From Hydractinia symbiolongicarpus (Eukaryota > Cnidaria > Hydrozoa > Anthoathecata > Hydractiniidae): a stretch of 64,000 nt of DNA. The position numbers and the translations under genes are program-made. Below are positions 24,933 to 38,350 of the stretch, one piece after another. The notes beneath the pieces are model-generated. The model searched no databases. It was not told the origin of the DNA and saw nothing but the letters and a program-made list of their open reading frames with translations. Numbering within the stretch: the stretch's first letter is position 1; each line of letters begins with the position of its first letter. Location: contig NC_079877.1 in assembly GCF_029227915.1 (NCBI RefSeq), positions 6,822,001-6,886,000 of the forward strand. The letters run 5' to 3'.

Positions 24933-27551
24933 GTTATTGCGCGCTGAAGAAATAGCGACAGTTTCAAAAACCACATTTCATTGATTTTCTAACGGTATCA
25001 GTCCGTTTGAGTTACAACGGTTGGGTCACAAACTCGTACTAACATGTGTTTAGCCATATTTTTCTCATATTACTAGGTTGCATCGCTTTTAACAGTGAAA
25101 CGATTGACTGTGGGACTTAATGAACTAACTTTGGACTGTGATCTGATAAATGTGATAAATGAGACAATTGGACCCCAAGAAATAACATTCGTCTTAATTT
25201 GACGTGATTGCCGGAACTCAGTGATTCCACTGGGAGCTGTGATAGCGCTTCATTTAAAAATTTAGATAAATAAGTCATTTCTTACTGTGGGACCAATGCT
25301 GGCCGTTAGCACGCGCTGAATAAATAGGAACAGTTTCCAAAACTACATTTCATTGACTTTCTAGCGGCATAAATCCGTTTGAGTTACAGCGGTTGCGTCA
25401 CATATTCGTGCCAACATGTGTTTAGATACTTTTTTCCGATATTACTAAGTTGTATCGCTTTTAACAGTGAAACGATTGACTGTGGGACTTAATTGAACTC
25501 ATTCTGGACTGTGACCTTATAAGTGTGATAAGTGAGACAATTGGACCCCAAGAAATAACATTCTTCTTAATTTGACATGATTGCCGGAACTCAGCGATTA
25601 CACTGGGTGCTGTGGTAGCGCTTCATTTAAAAATATAGATAAATAAGTCATTCTTTACCGTGGGACGAATCCTAGCCGTTATCGCGCGCTGAAGAGATAG
25701 TGACAATTTCAAAAACCACATTTCATTGATTTTTTAACGGTATCAGTCCGTTTGAGTTACAACAGTTGCGTCACATATTCGTACCAACATGTATTTAGCG
25801 ATAGTGTTTTGGATAATACTAGGTTGCATCGATTTTAACAGTGAAACGTTTGAATGTAGGACTTAATTGAACAGATTGTGGATTTTGACCTTATAAATGT
25901 GATAAATAAGCCAGTTTGACTACAAGAAATAACGTTGTTCTTAATTTGACATGATTGCTGGAACTCAGCGATTACACTGGGAGCTGTGATAGCGCTTCAT
26001 TTAAAAATTTAGATAAATAAGTCATTTCTTACTGTGGGACCAATGCTGGCCGTTAGCACGCGCTGAATAAATAGGAACAGTTTCCAAAACTACATTTCAT
26101 TGACTTTCTAGCGGTATAAATCCGTTTGAGTTACAGCGGTTGCGTCACATATTCGTGCCAACATGTGCTTAGATACTTTTTTCCGATATTACTAAGTTGT
26201 ATCGCTTTTAACAGTGAAACGATTGACTGTGGTACTTAATTGAACTCATTCTAGACTGTGACCTTATAAATGTGATAAGCTAGCCAACTGGAGCCCAAGA
26301 AATAACATTGTTCTTAATTTGACATGATTGCTGGGACTGAGCGATTACACTGAGCGCTGTGGTAGCGCTTTATTTAAAAATTTAGATAAATATGTCATTT
26401 TTTACTGTGGGACCAATCCTGGCCGTTAGCACGCGCCGAATAAATAGGAACAGTTTCCAAAACTACATTTCATTGAATTTTTAGCGGTATAAATTCGTTT
26501 GAGTTACAACGGTTGCGTCACATATTCGTGCCAACATGTGTTTAGATATTTTTTTCCGATATTACTAAGTTGCATCGCTTTTAACGGTGAAACGATTGAC
26601 TGTGGGATTTAATTGAACTCATTCTGGACTGTGACCTTATAAATGTGATAATTGAGCCAACTGGACCCCAAGAAATAACATTGATCTTAATTTGACATGA
26701 TTGCTGGAACTCAGCGATTACACTGAGCGCTGTGTTAGCGCTTTATTTAAAAATTAAGATAAATACGTTATTTTTTACTGTGGGACCAATCCTAGCCCTT
26801 AGTTCGCGCTGAAGAAATAGAGTCTGTTTCAAAAACTACATTTCATTGAATTTCTAGCGGTATCAATCCGATTGAGTTACAACGGTTGCGTCACATATTC
26901 TTACCAACATGTATTTCGCGATATTTTTCTGATATTACTAGGTTGCATCGCTTTTAACAGTGAAACGATTGACTGTGGGACTTAATGAACTAACTTTGGA
27001 CTGTGACCTGATAAATGTGATAAATGAGACAATTGGACCCCAAGAAATAACATTCTTCTTCATTTGACGTGAATGCCGGAACTCAGTGATTGCACTGGGC
27101 GCTGTGATAGCGCTTCATTTAAAAATTTAGATAAATAAGTCATTTCTTACTTTGGGACCAATCCTGGCCGTTAGCACGCGCTGAATAAATAGGAACAGTT
27201 TCCAAAACTACGTTTCATTGACTTTCTCGCGGCATAAATCCGTTTGAGTTACAGCGGTTGCGTCACATATTTGTGCCAACATGTGTTTAGATATTTTTTT
27301 CCGATATTACTAAGTTGTATCGCTTTTAACAGTGAAACGATTGACTGTGAGACTTAATTGAACTGATTGTGGACTTTGATCTTATAAATGTGATAAATAA
27401 GCCAGTTTGACTACAAGAAATAACGTCGTTCTTAATTTGATATGATTGCTGGAACTCAGCGATTACACTGAGCGCTGTGGTAGCGCTTTATTTAAAAATT
27501 AAGATAAATAAATCAATTTTTACTGTGGGATCAATCCTAGCCGTTAGTTCG
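24570..27551. repeat. 8-monomer higher-order repeat, copy 2 (2982 bp)
   Basis: Unit starts are 24561 (hybrid), 24933, 25305, 25678, 26052, 26425, 26798 and 27170. Unit starts after the hybrid equal those of copy 1 plus 2982 (21951 to 24933, and so on). It differs from copy 1 by a few bases, for example GACTCCAAGAAGTAACATTT near 24800 where copy 1 has GACCCCAAGGAATAACATTT. Confidence 0.92.
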
Positions 27552-30500
27552 CGCTGAATAAATAGGAACAGTTTCCAAAACTACGTTTCATTGACTTTCT
27601 CGCGGCATAAATCCGTTTGAGTTACAGCGGTTGCGTCACATATTCGTGCCAACATGTGTTAGATATTTTTTTCCGATATTACTAAGTTGTATCGCTTTTA
27701 ACAGTGAAACGATTGACTGTGGGACTTAATTGAACTCATTCTGGACTGTGACCTTATAAGTGTGATAAGTGAGACAATTGGACTCCAAGAAGTAACATTC
27801 TTCTTAATTTGACATGATTGCCGAAACTCAGCGATTACACTGGGTGCTGTGGTAGCGCTTCATTTAAATATATAGATAAATAAGTCATTCTTTACCGTGG
27901 GACGAATCCTAGCCGTTATCGCGCGCTGAAGAGATAGTGACAATTTCAAAAACCACATTTCATTGATTTTCTAACGGTTTCAGTCCGTTTGAGTTACAAC
28001 AGTTGCGTCACATATTCGTACCAACATGTATTTAGCGATAGTGTTTGGATAATACTAGGTTGCATCGATTTTAACAGTGAAACGTTTGAATGTAGGACTT
28101 AATTGAACAGATTGTGGATTTTGACCTTATAAATGTGATAAATGAGACAATTGGACCCCAAGAAATAACATTCTTCTTCATTTGACGTGAATGCCGGAAC
28201 TCAGTGATTGCACTGGGCGCTGTGATAGCGCTTCACTTAAAAATTTAGATAAATAAGTCATTTCTTACTTTGGGACCAATCCTGGCCGTTAGCACGCGCT
28301 GAATAAATAGGAACAGTTTCCAAAACTACGTTTCATTGACTTTCTCGCGGCATAAATCCGTTTGAGTTACAGCGGTTGCGTCACATATTTGTGCCAACAT
28401 GTGTTTAGATATTTTTTTCCGATATTACTAAGTTGTATCGCTTTTAACAGTGAAACGATTGACTGTGAGACTTAATTGAACTGATTGTGGACTTTGACCT
28501 TATAAATGTGATAAATAAGCCAGTTTGACTACAAGAAATAACGTCGTTCTTAATTTGATATGATTTCTGGAACTCAGCGATTACACTGAGCGCTGTGGTA
28601 GCGCTTTATTTAAAAATTAAGATAAATAAATCAATTTTTACTGTGGGATCAATCCTAGCCGTTAGTTCGCGCTGAAGAAGTAGAGACAGTTTCCAAAACT
28701 ACATTTCATTGACTTTGTAACGGTGTCAATCCGTTTCAGTTACAGCGGTTGCGTCACATATTCGTGCCAACATGTGTTTAGATATTTTTTACCGATATTA
28801 CTAAGTTGTATCGCTTTTAACAGTGAAACGATTGACTGTGGGACTTAATTGCTCTCATTCTGGACTGTGACCTTATAAGTGTGATAAGTGAGACAATTGG
28901 ACCCCAAGAAATAACATTCTTCTTAATTTGACATGATTGCCGGAACTCAGCGATTACACTGGGTGCTGTGGTAGCGCTTCATTTAAAAATATAGATAAAT
29001 AAGTCATTCTTTACCGTGGGACGAATCCTAGCCGTTATCGCGCGCTGAAGAGATAGTGACAATTTCAAAAACCACATTTCATTGATTTTTTAACGGTATC
29101 AGTCCGTTTGAGTTACAACAGTTGCGTCACATATTCGTACCAACATGTATTTAGCGATAGTGTTTTGGATAATACTAGGTTGCATCGATTTTAACAGTGA
29201 AACGTTTGAATGTAGGACTTAATTGAACAGATTGTGGATTTTGACCTTATAAATGTGATAAATAAGCCAGTTTGACTACAAGAAATAACGTTGTTCTTAA
29301 TTTGACATGATTGCTGGAACTCAGCGATTACACTGGGAGCTGTGATAGCGCTTCATTTAAAAATTTAGATAAATAAGTCATTTCTTACTGTGGGACCAAT
29401 GCTGGCCGTTAGCACGCGCTGAATAAATAGGAACAGTTTCCAAAACTACATTTCATTGACTTTCTAGCGGTATAAATCCGTTTGAGTTACAGCGGTTGCG
29501 TCACATATTCGTGCCAACATGTGCTTAGATACTTTTTTCCGATATTACTAAGTTGTATCGCTTTTAACAGTGAAACGATTGACTGTGGTACTTAATTGAA
29601 CTCATTCTAGACTGTGACCTTATAAATGTGATAAGTGAGCCAACTGGAGCCCAAGAAATAACATTGTTCTTAATTTGACATGATTGCTGGGACTGAGCGA
29701 TTACACTGAGCGCTGTGGTAGCGCTTTATTTAAAAATTTAGATAAATATGTCATTTTTTACTGTGGGACCAATCCTGGCCGTTAGCACGCGCCGAATAAA
29801 TAGGAACAGTTTCCAAAACTACATTTCATTGAATTTTTAGCGGTATAAATTCGTTTGAGTTACAACGGTTGCGTCACATATTCGTGCCAACATGTGTTTA
29901 GATATTTTTTTCCGATATTACTAAGTTGCATCGCTTTTAACAGTGAAACGATTGACTGTGGGATTTAATTGAACTCATTCTGGACTGTGACCTTATAAAT
30001 GTGATAATTGAGCCAACTGGACCCCAAGAAATCACATTGATCTTAATTTGACATGATTGCTGGAACTCAGCGATTACACTGAGCGCTGTGGTAGCGCTTT
30101 ATTTAAAAATTAAGATAAATACGTTATTTTTTACTGTGGGACCAATCCTAGCCCTTAGTTCGCGCTGAAGAAATAGAGTCTGTTTCAAAAACTACATTTC
30201 ATTGAATTTCTAGCGGTATCAATCCGATTGAGTTACAACGGTTGCGTCACATATTCTTACCAACATGTATTTCGCGATATTTTTCTGATATTACTAGGTT
30301 GCATTGCTTTTAACAGTGAAACGATTGACTGTGGGACTTAATGAACTAACTTTGGACTGTGACCTGATAAATGTGATAAATGAGACAATTGGACCCCAAG
30401 AAATAACATTCTTCTTCATTTGACGTGAATGCCGGAACTCAGTGATTGCACTGGGCGCTGTGATAGCGCTTCATTTAAAAATTTAGATAAATAAGTCATT

Positions 30501-30907
30501 TCTTACTTTGGGACCAATCCTGGCCGTTAGCACGCGCTGAATAAATAGGAACAGTTTCCAAAACTACGTTTCATTGACTTTCTCGCGGCATAAATCCGTT
30601 TGAGTTACAGCGGTTGCGTCACATATTTGTGCCAACATGTGTTTAGATATTTTTTTCCGATATTACTAAGTTGTATCGCTTTTAACAGTGAAACGATTGA
30701 CTGTGAGACTTAATTGAACTGATTGTGGACTTTGATCTTATAAATGTGATAAATAAGCCAGTTTGACTACAAGAAATAACGTCGTTCTTAATTTGATATG
30801 ATTGCTGGAACTCAGCGATTACACTGAGCGCTGTGGTAGCGCTTTATTTAAAAATTAAGATAAATAAATCAATTTTTACTGTGGGATCAATCCTAGCCGT
30901 TAGTTCG
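27552..30907. repeat. 9-monomer higher-order repeat (3356 bp)
   Basis: Unit starts are 27543 (hybrid), 27915, 28288, 28661, 29034, 29408, 29781, 30154 and 30526. It starts like the 8-mer, but from about 27750 carries GTGTGATAAGTGAGAC and skips ahead. From about 28861 to 30907 it matches 25505-27551 at an offset of 3356 bp. The block 27750-28860 holds private variants (TTTAAATATATAG, CGGTTTCAGTCCG, TTTTTTACCGATATT, TTAATTGCTCTCATTC) that return at 32969-34085. Confidence 0.88.
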
Positions 30908-32770
30908 CGCTGAATAAATAGGAACAGTTTCCAAAACTACGTTTCATTGACTTTCTCGCGGCATAAATCCGTTTGAGTTACAGCGGTTGCGTCACATATT
31001 CGTGCCAACATGTGTTAGATATTTTTTTCCGATATTACTAAGTTGTATCGCTTTTAACAGTGAAACGATTGACTGTGGGACTTAATTGAACTCATTCTGG
31101 ACTGTGACCTTATAAGTGTGATAAGTGAGACAATTGGACTCCAAGAAGTAACATTCTTCTTAATTTGACATGATTGCCGAAACTCAGCGATTACACTGGG
31201 TGCTGTGGTAGCGCTTCATTTAAATATATAGATAAATAAGTCATTCTTTACCGTGGGACGAATCCTAGCCGTTATCGCGCGCTGAAGAGATAGTGACAAT
31301 TTCAAAAACCACATTTCATTGATTTTCTAACGGTTTCAGTCCGTTTGAGTTACAACAGTTGCGTCACATATTCGTACCAACATGTATTTAGCGATAGTGT
31401 TTGGATAATACTAGGTTGCATCGATTTTAACAGTGAAACGTTTGAATGTAGGACTTAATTGAACAGATTGTGGATTTTGACCTTATAAATGTGATAAATG
31501 AGACAATTGGACCCCAAGAAATAACATTCTTCTTCATTTGACGTGAATGCCGGAACTCAGTGATTGCACTGGGCGCTGTGATAGCGCTTCATTTAAAAAT
31601 TTAGATAAATAAGTCATTTCTTACTTTGGGACCAATCCTGGCCGTTAGCACGCGCTGAATAAATAGGAACAGTTTCCAAAACTACGTTTCATTGACTTTC
31701 TCGCGGTATAAATTCGTTTGAGTTACAACGGTTGCGTCACATATTCGTGCCAACATGTGTTTAGATATTTTTTTCCGATATTACTAAGTTGCATCGCTTT
31801 TAACAGTGAAACGATTGACTGTGGGATTTAATTGAACTCATTCTGGACTGTGACCTTATAAATGTGATAATTGAGCCAACTGGACCCCAAGAAATCACAT
31901 TGATCTTAATTTGACATGATTGCTGGAACTCAGCGATTACACTGAGCGCTGTGGTAGCGCTTTATTTAAAAATTAAGATAAATACGTTATTTTTTACTGT
32001 GGGACCAATCCTAGCCCTTAGTTCGCGCTGAAGAAATAGAGTCTGTTTCAAAAACTACATTTCATTGAATTTCTAGCGGTATCAATCCGATTGAGTTACA
32101 ACGGTTGCGTCACATATTCTTACCAACATGTATTTCGCGATATTTTTCTGATATTACTAGGTTGCATTGCTTTTAACAGTGAAACGATTGACTGTGGGAC
32201 TTAATGAACTAACTTTGGACTGTGACCTGATAAATGTGATAAATGAGACAATTGGACCCCAAGAAATAACATTCTTCTTCATTTGACGTGAATGCCGGAA
32301 CTCAGTGATTGCACTGGGCGCTGTGATAGCGCTTCATTTAAAAATTTAGATAAATAAGTCATTTCTTACTTTGGGACCAATCCTGGCCGTTAGCACGCGC
32401 TGAATAAATAGGAACAGTTTCCAAAACTACGTTTCATTGACTTTCTCGCGGCATAAATCCGTTTGAGTTACAGCGGTTGCGTCACATATTTGTGCCAACA
32501 TGTGTTTAGATATTTTTTTCCGATATTACTAAGTTGTATCGCTTTTAACAGTGAAACGATTGACTGTGAGACTTAATTGAACTGATTGTGGACTTTGATC
32601 TTATAAATGTGATAAATAAGCCAGTTTGACTACAAGAAATAACGTCGTTCTTAATTTGATATGATTGCTGGAACTCAGCGATTACACTGAGCGCTGTGGT
32701 AGCGCTTTATTTAAAAATTAAGATAAATAAATCAATTTTTACTGTGGGATCAATCCTAGCCGTTAGTTCG
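30908..32770. repeat. 5-monomer HOR, a deletion derivative of the 9-mer (1863 bp)
   Basis: Unit starts are 30899 (hybrid), 31271, 31644, 32017 and 32389. Its first ~790 bp match 27552-28340. Near 31700 CTCGCGGTATAAATTCG replaces CTCGCGGCATAAATCCG, and from there the sequence follows about 29840-30907. One crossover four monomers out of register, inside a single unit, converts the 9-mer into this 5-mer exactly. Confidence 0.88.
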
Positions 32771-34085
32771 CGCTGAATAAATAGGAACAGTTTCCAAAAC
32801 TACGTTTCATTGACTTTCTCGCGGCATAAATCCGTTTGAGTTACAGCGGTTGCGTCACATATTCGTGCCAACATGTGTTAGATATTTTTTTCCGATATTA
32901 CTAAGTTGTATCGCTTTTAACAGTGAAACGATTGACTGTGGGACTTAATTGAACTCATTCTGGACTGTGACCTTATAAGTGTGATAAGTGAGACAATTGG
33001 ACTCCAAGAAGTAACATTCTTCTTAATTTGACATGATTGCCGAAACTCAGCGATTACACTGGGTGCTGTGGTAGCGCTTCATTTAAATATATAGATAAAT
33101 AAGTCATTCTTTACCGTGGGACGAATCCTAGCCGTTATCGCGCGCTGAAGAGATAGTGACAATTTCAAAAACCACATTTCATTGATTTTCTAACGGTTTC
33201 AGTCCGTTTGAGTTACAACAGTTGCGTCACATATTCGTACCAACATGTATTTAGCGATAGTGTTTGGATAATACTAGGTTGCATCGATTTTAACAGTGAA
33301 ACGTTTGAATGTAGGACTTAATTGAACAGATTGTGGATTTTGACCTTATAAATGTGATAAATGAGACAATTGGACCCCAAGAAATAACATTCTTCTTCAT
33401 TTGACGTGAATGCCGGAACTCAGTGATTGCACTGGGCGCTGTGATAGCGCTTCACTTAAAAATTTAGATAAATAAGTCATTTCTTACTTTGGGACCAATC
33501 CTGGCCGTTAGCACGCGCTGAATAAATAGGAACAGTTTCCAAAACTACGTTTCATTGACTTTCTCGCGGCATAAATCCGTTTGAGTTACAGCGGTTGCGT
33601 CACATATTTGTGCCAACATGTGTTTAGATATTTTTTTCCGATATTACTAAGTTGTATCGCTTTTAACAGTGAAACGATTGACTGTGAGACTTAATTGAAC
33701 TGATTGTGGACTTTGACCTTATAAATGTGATAAATAAGCCAGTTTGACTACAAGAAATAACGTCGTTCTTAATTTGATATGATTTCTGGAACTCAGCGAT
33801 TACACTGAGCGCTGTGGTAGCGCTTTATTTAAAAATTAAGATAAATAAATCAATTTTTACTGTGGGATCAATCCTAGCCGTTAGTTCGCGCTGAAGAAGT
33901 AGAGACAGTTTCCAAAACTACATTTCATTGACTTTGTAACGGTGTCAATCCGTTTCAGTTACAGCGGTTGCGTCACATATTCGTGCCAACATGTGTTTAG
34001 ATATTTTTTACCGATATTACTAAGTTGTATCGCTTTTAACAGTGAAACGATTGACTGTGGGACTTAATTGCTCTCATTCTGGACT
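32771..34085. repeat. Partial further copy of the 27552 unit
   Basis: Unit starts are 32762 (hybrid), 33134, 33507 and 33880. It matches 27552-28866 at an offset of 5219 bp (3356 + 1863), sharing TTTAAATATATAG, TTCACTTAAAAATT, GATTTCTGGAACTC and TTTTTTACCGATATT. At 34086 the sequence changes from CCTTATAAGTG to CATTATAAATGTGATAATTG, resuming a series seen at 17320 and 21040. Confidence 0.88.
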
Positions 34086-37000
34086 GTGACATTATAAATG
34101 TGATAATTGAGCCAACTGGACCCCAAGAAATAACATTGATCTTAATTTGACATGATTGCTGGAACTCAGCGATTACACTGAGCGCTGTGGTAGCGCTTTA
34201 TTTAAAAATTAAGATAGATACGTTATTTTTTACTGTGGGACCAATCCTAGCCATTAGTTTGCGCTGAAGAAATAGAGACTGTTTCAAAAACTACATTTCA
34301 TTGAATTTCTAGCGGTATCAATCCGATTTAGTTACAACGGTTGCGTCACATATTCGTACCAACATGTATTTAGCGATATTTTTCTGATATTACTAGGTTG
34401 CATCGCTTTTAACAGTGAAACGATTGACTGTGGGACTTAATGAACTAACTTTGGACTGTGACCTGATGAATGTGATAAATGAGACAATTGGACCCCAAGA
34501 AATAACATTCTTCTTCATTTGACGTGATTGCCGGAACCCAGTGATTGCACTGGGCGCTGTGATAGCGCTTCATTTAAAAATTTAGATAAATAAGTCATTT
34601 CTTACTTTGGGACCAATCATGGCCGTTAGCACGCGCTGAATAAATAGGAACAGTTTCCAAAACTACGTTTCATTGACTTTCTCGCGGCATAAATCCGTTT
34701 GAGTTACAGCGGTTGCGTCACATATTCGTGCCAACATGTGTTAGATATTTTTTTCCGATATTACTAAGTTGTATCGCTTTTAACAGTGAAACGATTGACT
34801 GTGGGACTTAATTGAACTCATTCTGGACTGTGACCTTATAAATGTGATAATTGAGCCAACTGGACCCCAAGGAATAACATTTTTCTTAATTTGTCGTGAT
34901 TGCCGGAACTCAGTGATTGCACTGGGCGCTGTGGTAGCGCTTCATTTAAAAATTTAGAATAATAAGTCATTCTTTACCGTGGGACGAATCCTAGCCGTTA
35001 TTGCGCGCTGAAGAAATAGCGACAGTTTCAAAAACCACATTTCATTGATTTTCTAACAGCATCAGTCCGTTTGAGTTACAACGGTTGGGTCACATACTCG
35101 TACTAACATGTGTTTAGCCATATTTTTCTCATATTACTAGGTTGCATCGCTTTTAACAGTGAAACGATTGACTGTGGGACTTAATTGAACTCATTCTGGA
35201 CTGTGACCTTATAGGTGTGATAAGTGAGACAATTGGACTCCAAGAAGTAACATTCTTCTTAATTTGACATGATTGCCGAAACTCAGCGATTACACTGGGT
35301 GCTGTGGTAGCGCTTCATTTAAATATATAGATAAATAAGTCATTCTTTACCGTGGGACGAATCCTAGCCGTTATCGCGCGCTGAAGAGATAGTGACAATT
35401 TCAAAAACCAAATTTCATTGATTTTCTAACGGTTTCAGTCCGTTTGAGTTACAACAGTTGCGTCACATATTCGTACCAACATGTATTTAGCGATAGTGTT
35501 TGGATAATACTAGGTTGCATCGATTTTAACAGTGAAACGTTTGAATGTAGGACTTAATTGAACAGATTGTGGATTTTGACCTTATAAATGTGATAAATAA
35601 GCCAGTTTGACTACAAGAAATAACGTTGTTCTTATTTTGACATGATTGCTGGAACTCAGCGATTACACTGGGCGCTGTGGTAGCGCTTTATTTAAAAATT
35701 AAGATAAATAAATCAATTTTTACTGTGGGACCAATCCTAGCCGTTAGTTCGCGCTGAAGAAGTAGAGACAGTTTCCAAAACTACATTTCATTGACTTTGT
35801 AACGGTGTCAATCCGTTTCAGTTACAGCGGTTGCGTCACATATTCGTGCCAACATGTGTTTAGATATTTTTTTCCGATATTACTAAGTTGTATCGCTTTT
35901 AACAGTGAAACGATTGACTGTGGGACTTAATGAACTAACTTTGGACTGTGACCTGATAAATGTGATAAATGAGACAATTGGACCCCAAGAAATAACATTC
36001 TTCTTCATTTGACGTGAATGCCGGAACTCAGTGATTGCACTGGGCGCTGTGATAGCGCTTCATTTAAAAATTTAGATAAATAAGTCATTTCTTACTTTGG
36101 GACCAATCCTGGCCGTTAGCACGCGCTGAATAAATAGGAACAGTTTCCAAAACTACGTTTCATTGACTTTCTCGCGGCATAAATCCGTTTGAGTTACAGC
36201 GGTTGCGTCACATATTTGTGCCAACATGTGTTTAGATATTTTTTTCCGATATTACTAAGTTGTATCGCTTTTAACAGTGAAACGATTGACTGTGAGACTT
36301 AATTGAACTGATTGTGGACTTTGACCTTATAAATGTGATAAATAAGCCAGTTTGACTACAAGAAATAACGTCGTTCTTAATTTGATATGATTGCTGGAAC
36401 TCAGCGATTACACTGAGCGCTGTGGTAGCGCTTTATTTAAAAATTAAGATAAATAAATCAATTTTTACTGTGGGATCAATCCTAGCTGTTAGTTCGCGCT
36501 GAAGAAGTAGAGACTGTTTCCAAAACTACATTTCATTGACTTTGTAACGGTGTCAATCCGTTTCAGTTACAGCGGTTGCGTTACATATTCGTGCCAACAT
36601 GTGTTTAGATATTTTTTTCCGATATTACTAAGTTGTATCGCTTTTAACAGTGAAACGATTGACTGTGGGACTTAATTGCACTCATTCTGGACTGTGACAT
36701 TATAAATGTGATAATTGAGCCAACTGGACCCCAAGGAATAACATTTTTCTTAATTTGTCGTGATTGCCGAAACTCAGCGATTACACTGGGTGCTGTGGTA
36801 GCGCTTCATTTAAATATATAGATAAATAAGTCATTCTTTACCGTGGGACGAATCCTAGCCGTTATCGCGCGCTGAAGAGATAGTGACAATTTCAAAAACC
36901 ACATTTCATTGATTTTCTAACGGTTTCAGTCCGTTTGAGTTACAACAGTTGCGTCACATATTCGTACCAACATGTATTTAGCGATAGTGTTTGGATAATA

Positions 37001-38350
37001 CTAGGTTGCATCGATTTTACCAGTGAAACGATTGAATGTAGGACTTAATTGAACAGATTGTGGATTTTGACCTTATAAATGTGATAAATAAGCCAGTTTG
37101 ACTACAAGAAATAACGTTGTTCTTAATTTGACATGATTGCTGGAACTCAGCGATTACACTGGGCGCTGTGGTAGCGCTTTATTTAAAAATTAAGATAAAT
37201 AAATCAATTTTTACTGTGGGACCAATCCTAGCCGTTAGTTCGCGCTGAAGAAGTAGAGACAGTTTCCAAAACTACATTTCATTGACTTTGTAACGGTGTC
37301 AATCCGTTTCAGTTACAGCGGTTGCGTCACATATTCGTGCCAACATGTGTTTAGATATTTTTTTCCGATATTACTAAGTTGTATCGCTTTTAACAGTGAA
37401 ACGATTGACTGTGGGATTTAATTGAACTCATTCTGGACTGTGACCTTATAAATGTGATAATTGAGCCAACTGGACCCCAAGAAATAACATTGATCTTAAT
37501 TTGACATGATTGCTGGAACTCAGCGATTACACTGAGCGCTGTGGTAGCGCTTTATTTAAAAATTAAGATAAATACGTTATTTTTTACTGTGGGACCAATC
37601 CTAGCCCTTAGTTCGCGCTGAAAAAATAGAGACTGTTTCAAAAACTACATTTCATTGAATTTCTAGCGGTATCAATCCGATTGAGTTACAACGGTTGCGT
37701 CACATATTCGTACCAACATGTATTTCGCAATATTTTTCTGATATTACTAGGTTGCATCGCTTTTAACAGTGAAACGATTGACTGTGGGACTTAATGAACT
37801 AACTTTGGACTGTGACCTGATAAATGTGATAAATGAGACAATTGGACCCCAAGAAATAACATTTTTCTTCATTTGACGTGATTGCCGGAACTCAGTGATT
37901 GCACTGGGCGCTGTGATAGCGCTTCATTTAAAAATTTAGATAAATAAGTCATTTCTTACTTTGGGACCAATCCTGGCCGCTAGCACGCGCTGAATAAATA
38001 GGAACAGTTTCCAAAATTACGTTTCATTGACTTTCTCGCGGCATAAATCCGTTTGAGTTACAGCGGTTGCGTCACATATTTGTGCCAACATGTGTTTAGA
38101 TATTTTTTCCCATATTACTAAGTTGTATCGCTTTTAACAGTGAAACGATTGACTGTGAGACTTAATTGAACTGATTGTGGACTTTGACCTTATAAATGTG
38201 ATAAATAAGCCAGTTTGACTACAAGAAATAACGTTGTTCTTAATTTGATATGATTGCTGGAACTCAGCGATTACACTGAGCGCTGTGGTAGCGCTTTATA
38301 TAAAAATTAAGATAAATAAATCAATTTTTACTGTGGGATCAATCCTAGCC
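34086..38350. repeat. Region B mosaic tail, 11 monomers
   Basis: Unit starts are 34253, 34625, 34997, 35370, 35743, 36115, 36488, 36861, 37234, 37607 and 37979. 34086 to about 35190 follows the 17320/21040 series (shared AGATAGATACGTTA and CAATCATGGCCG). Then 35270-35925 recurs at 36761-37416 at an offset of 1491 bp, four monomers. The unit at 37607 is again the GCCCTTAG type seen at 20096, 23816, 26798, 30154 and 32017. No block here repeats long enough to call an HOR. Confidence 0.75.

Noticed and set aside
16987-34085. Near-identical HOR copies as a pure assembly artefact
   Set aside because: Blocks differ by scattered fixed substitutions and by different lengths (2982, 3356, 1863 bp) with clean junctions, which is easier to explain biologically. 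An error in exact copy number cannot be excluded without reads.
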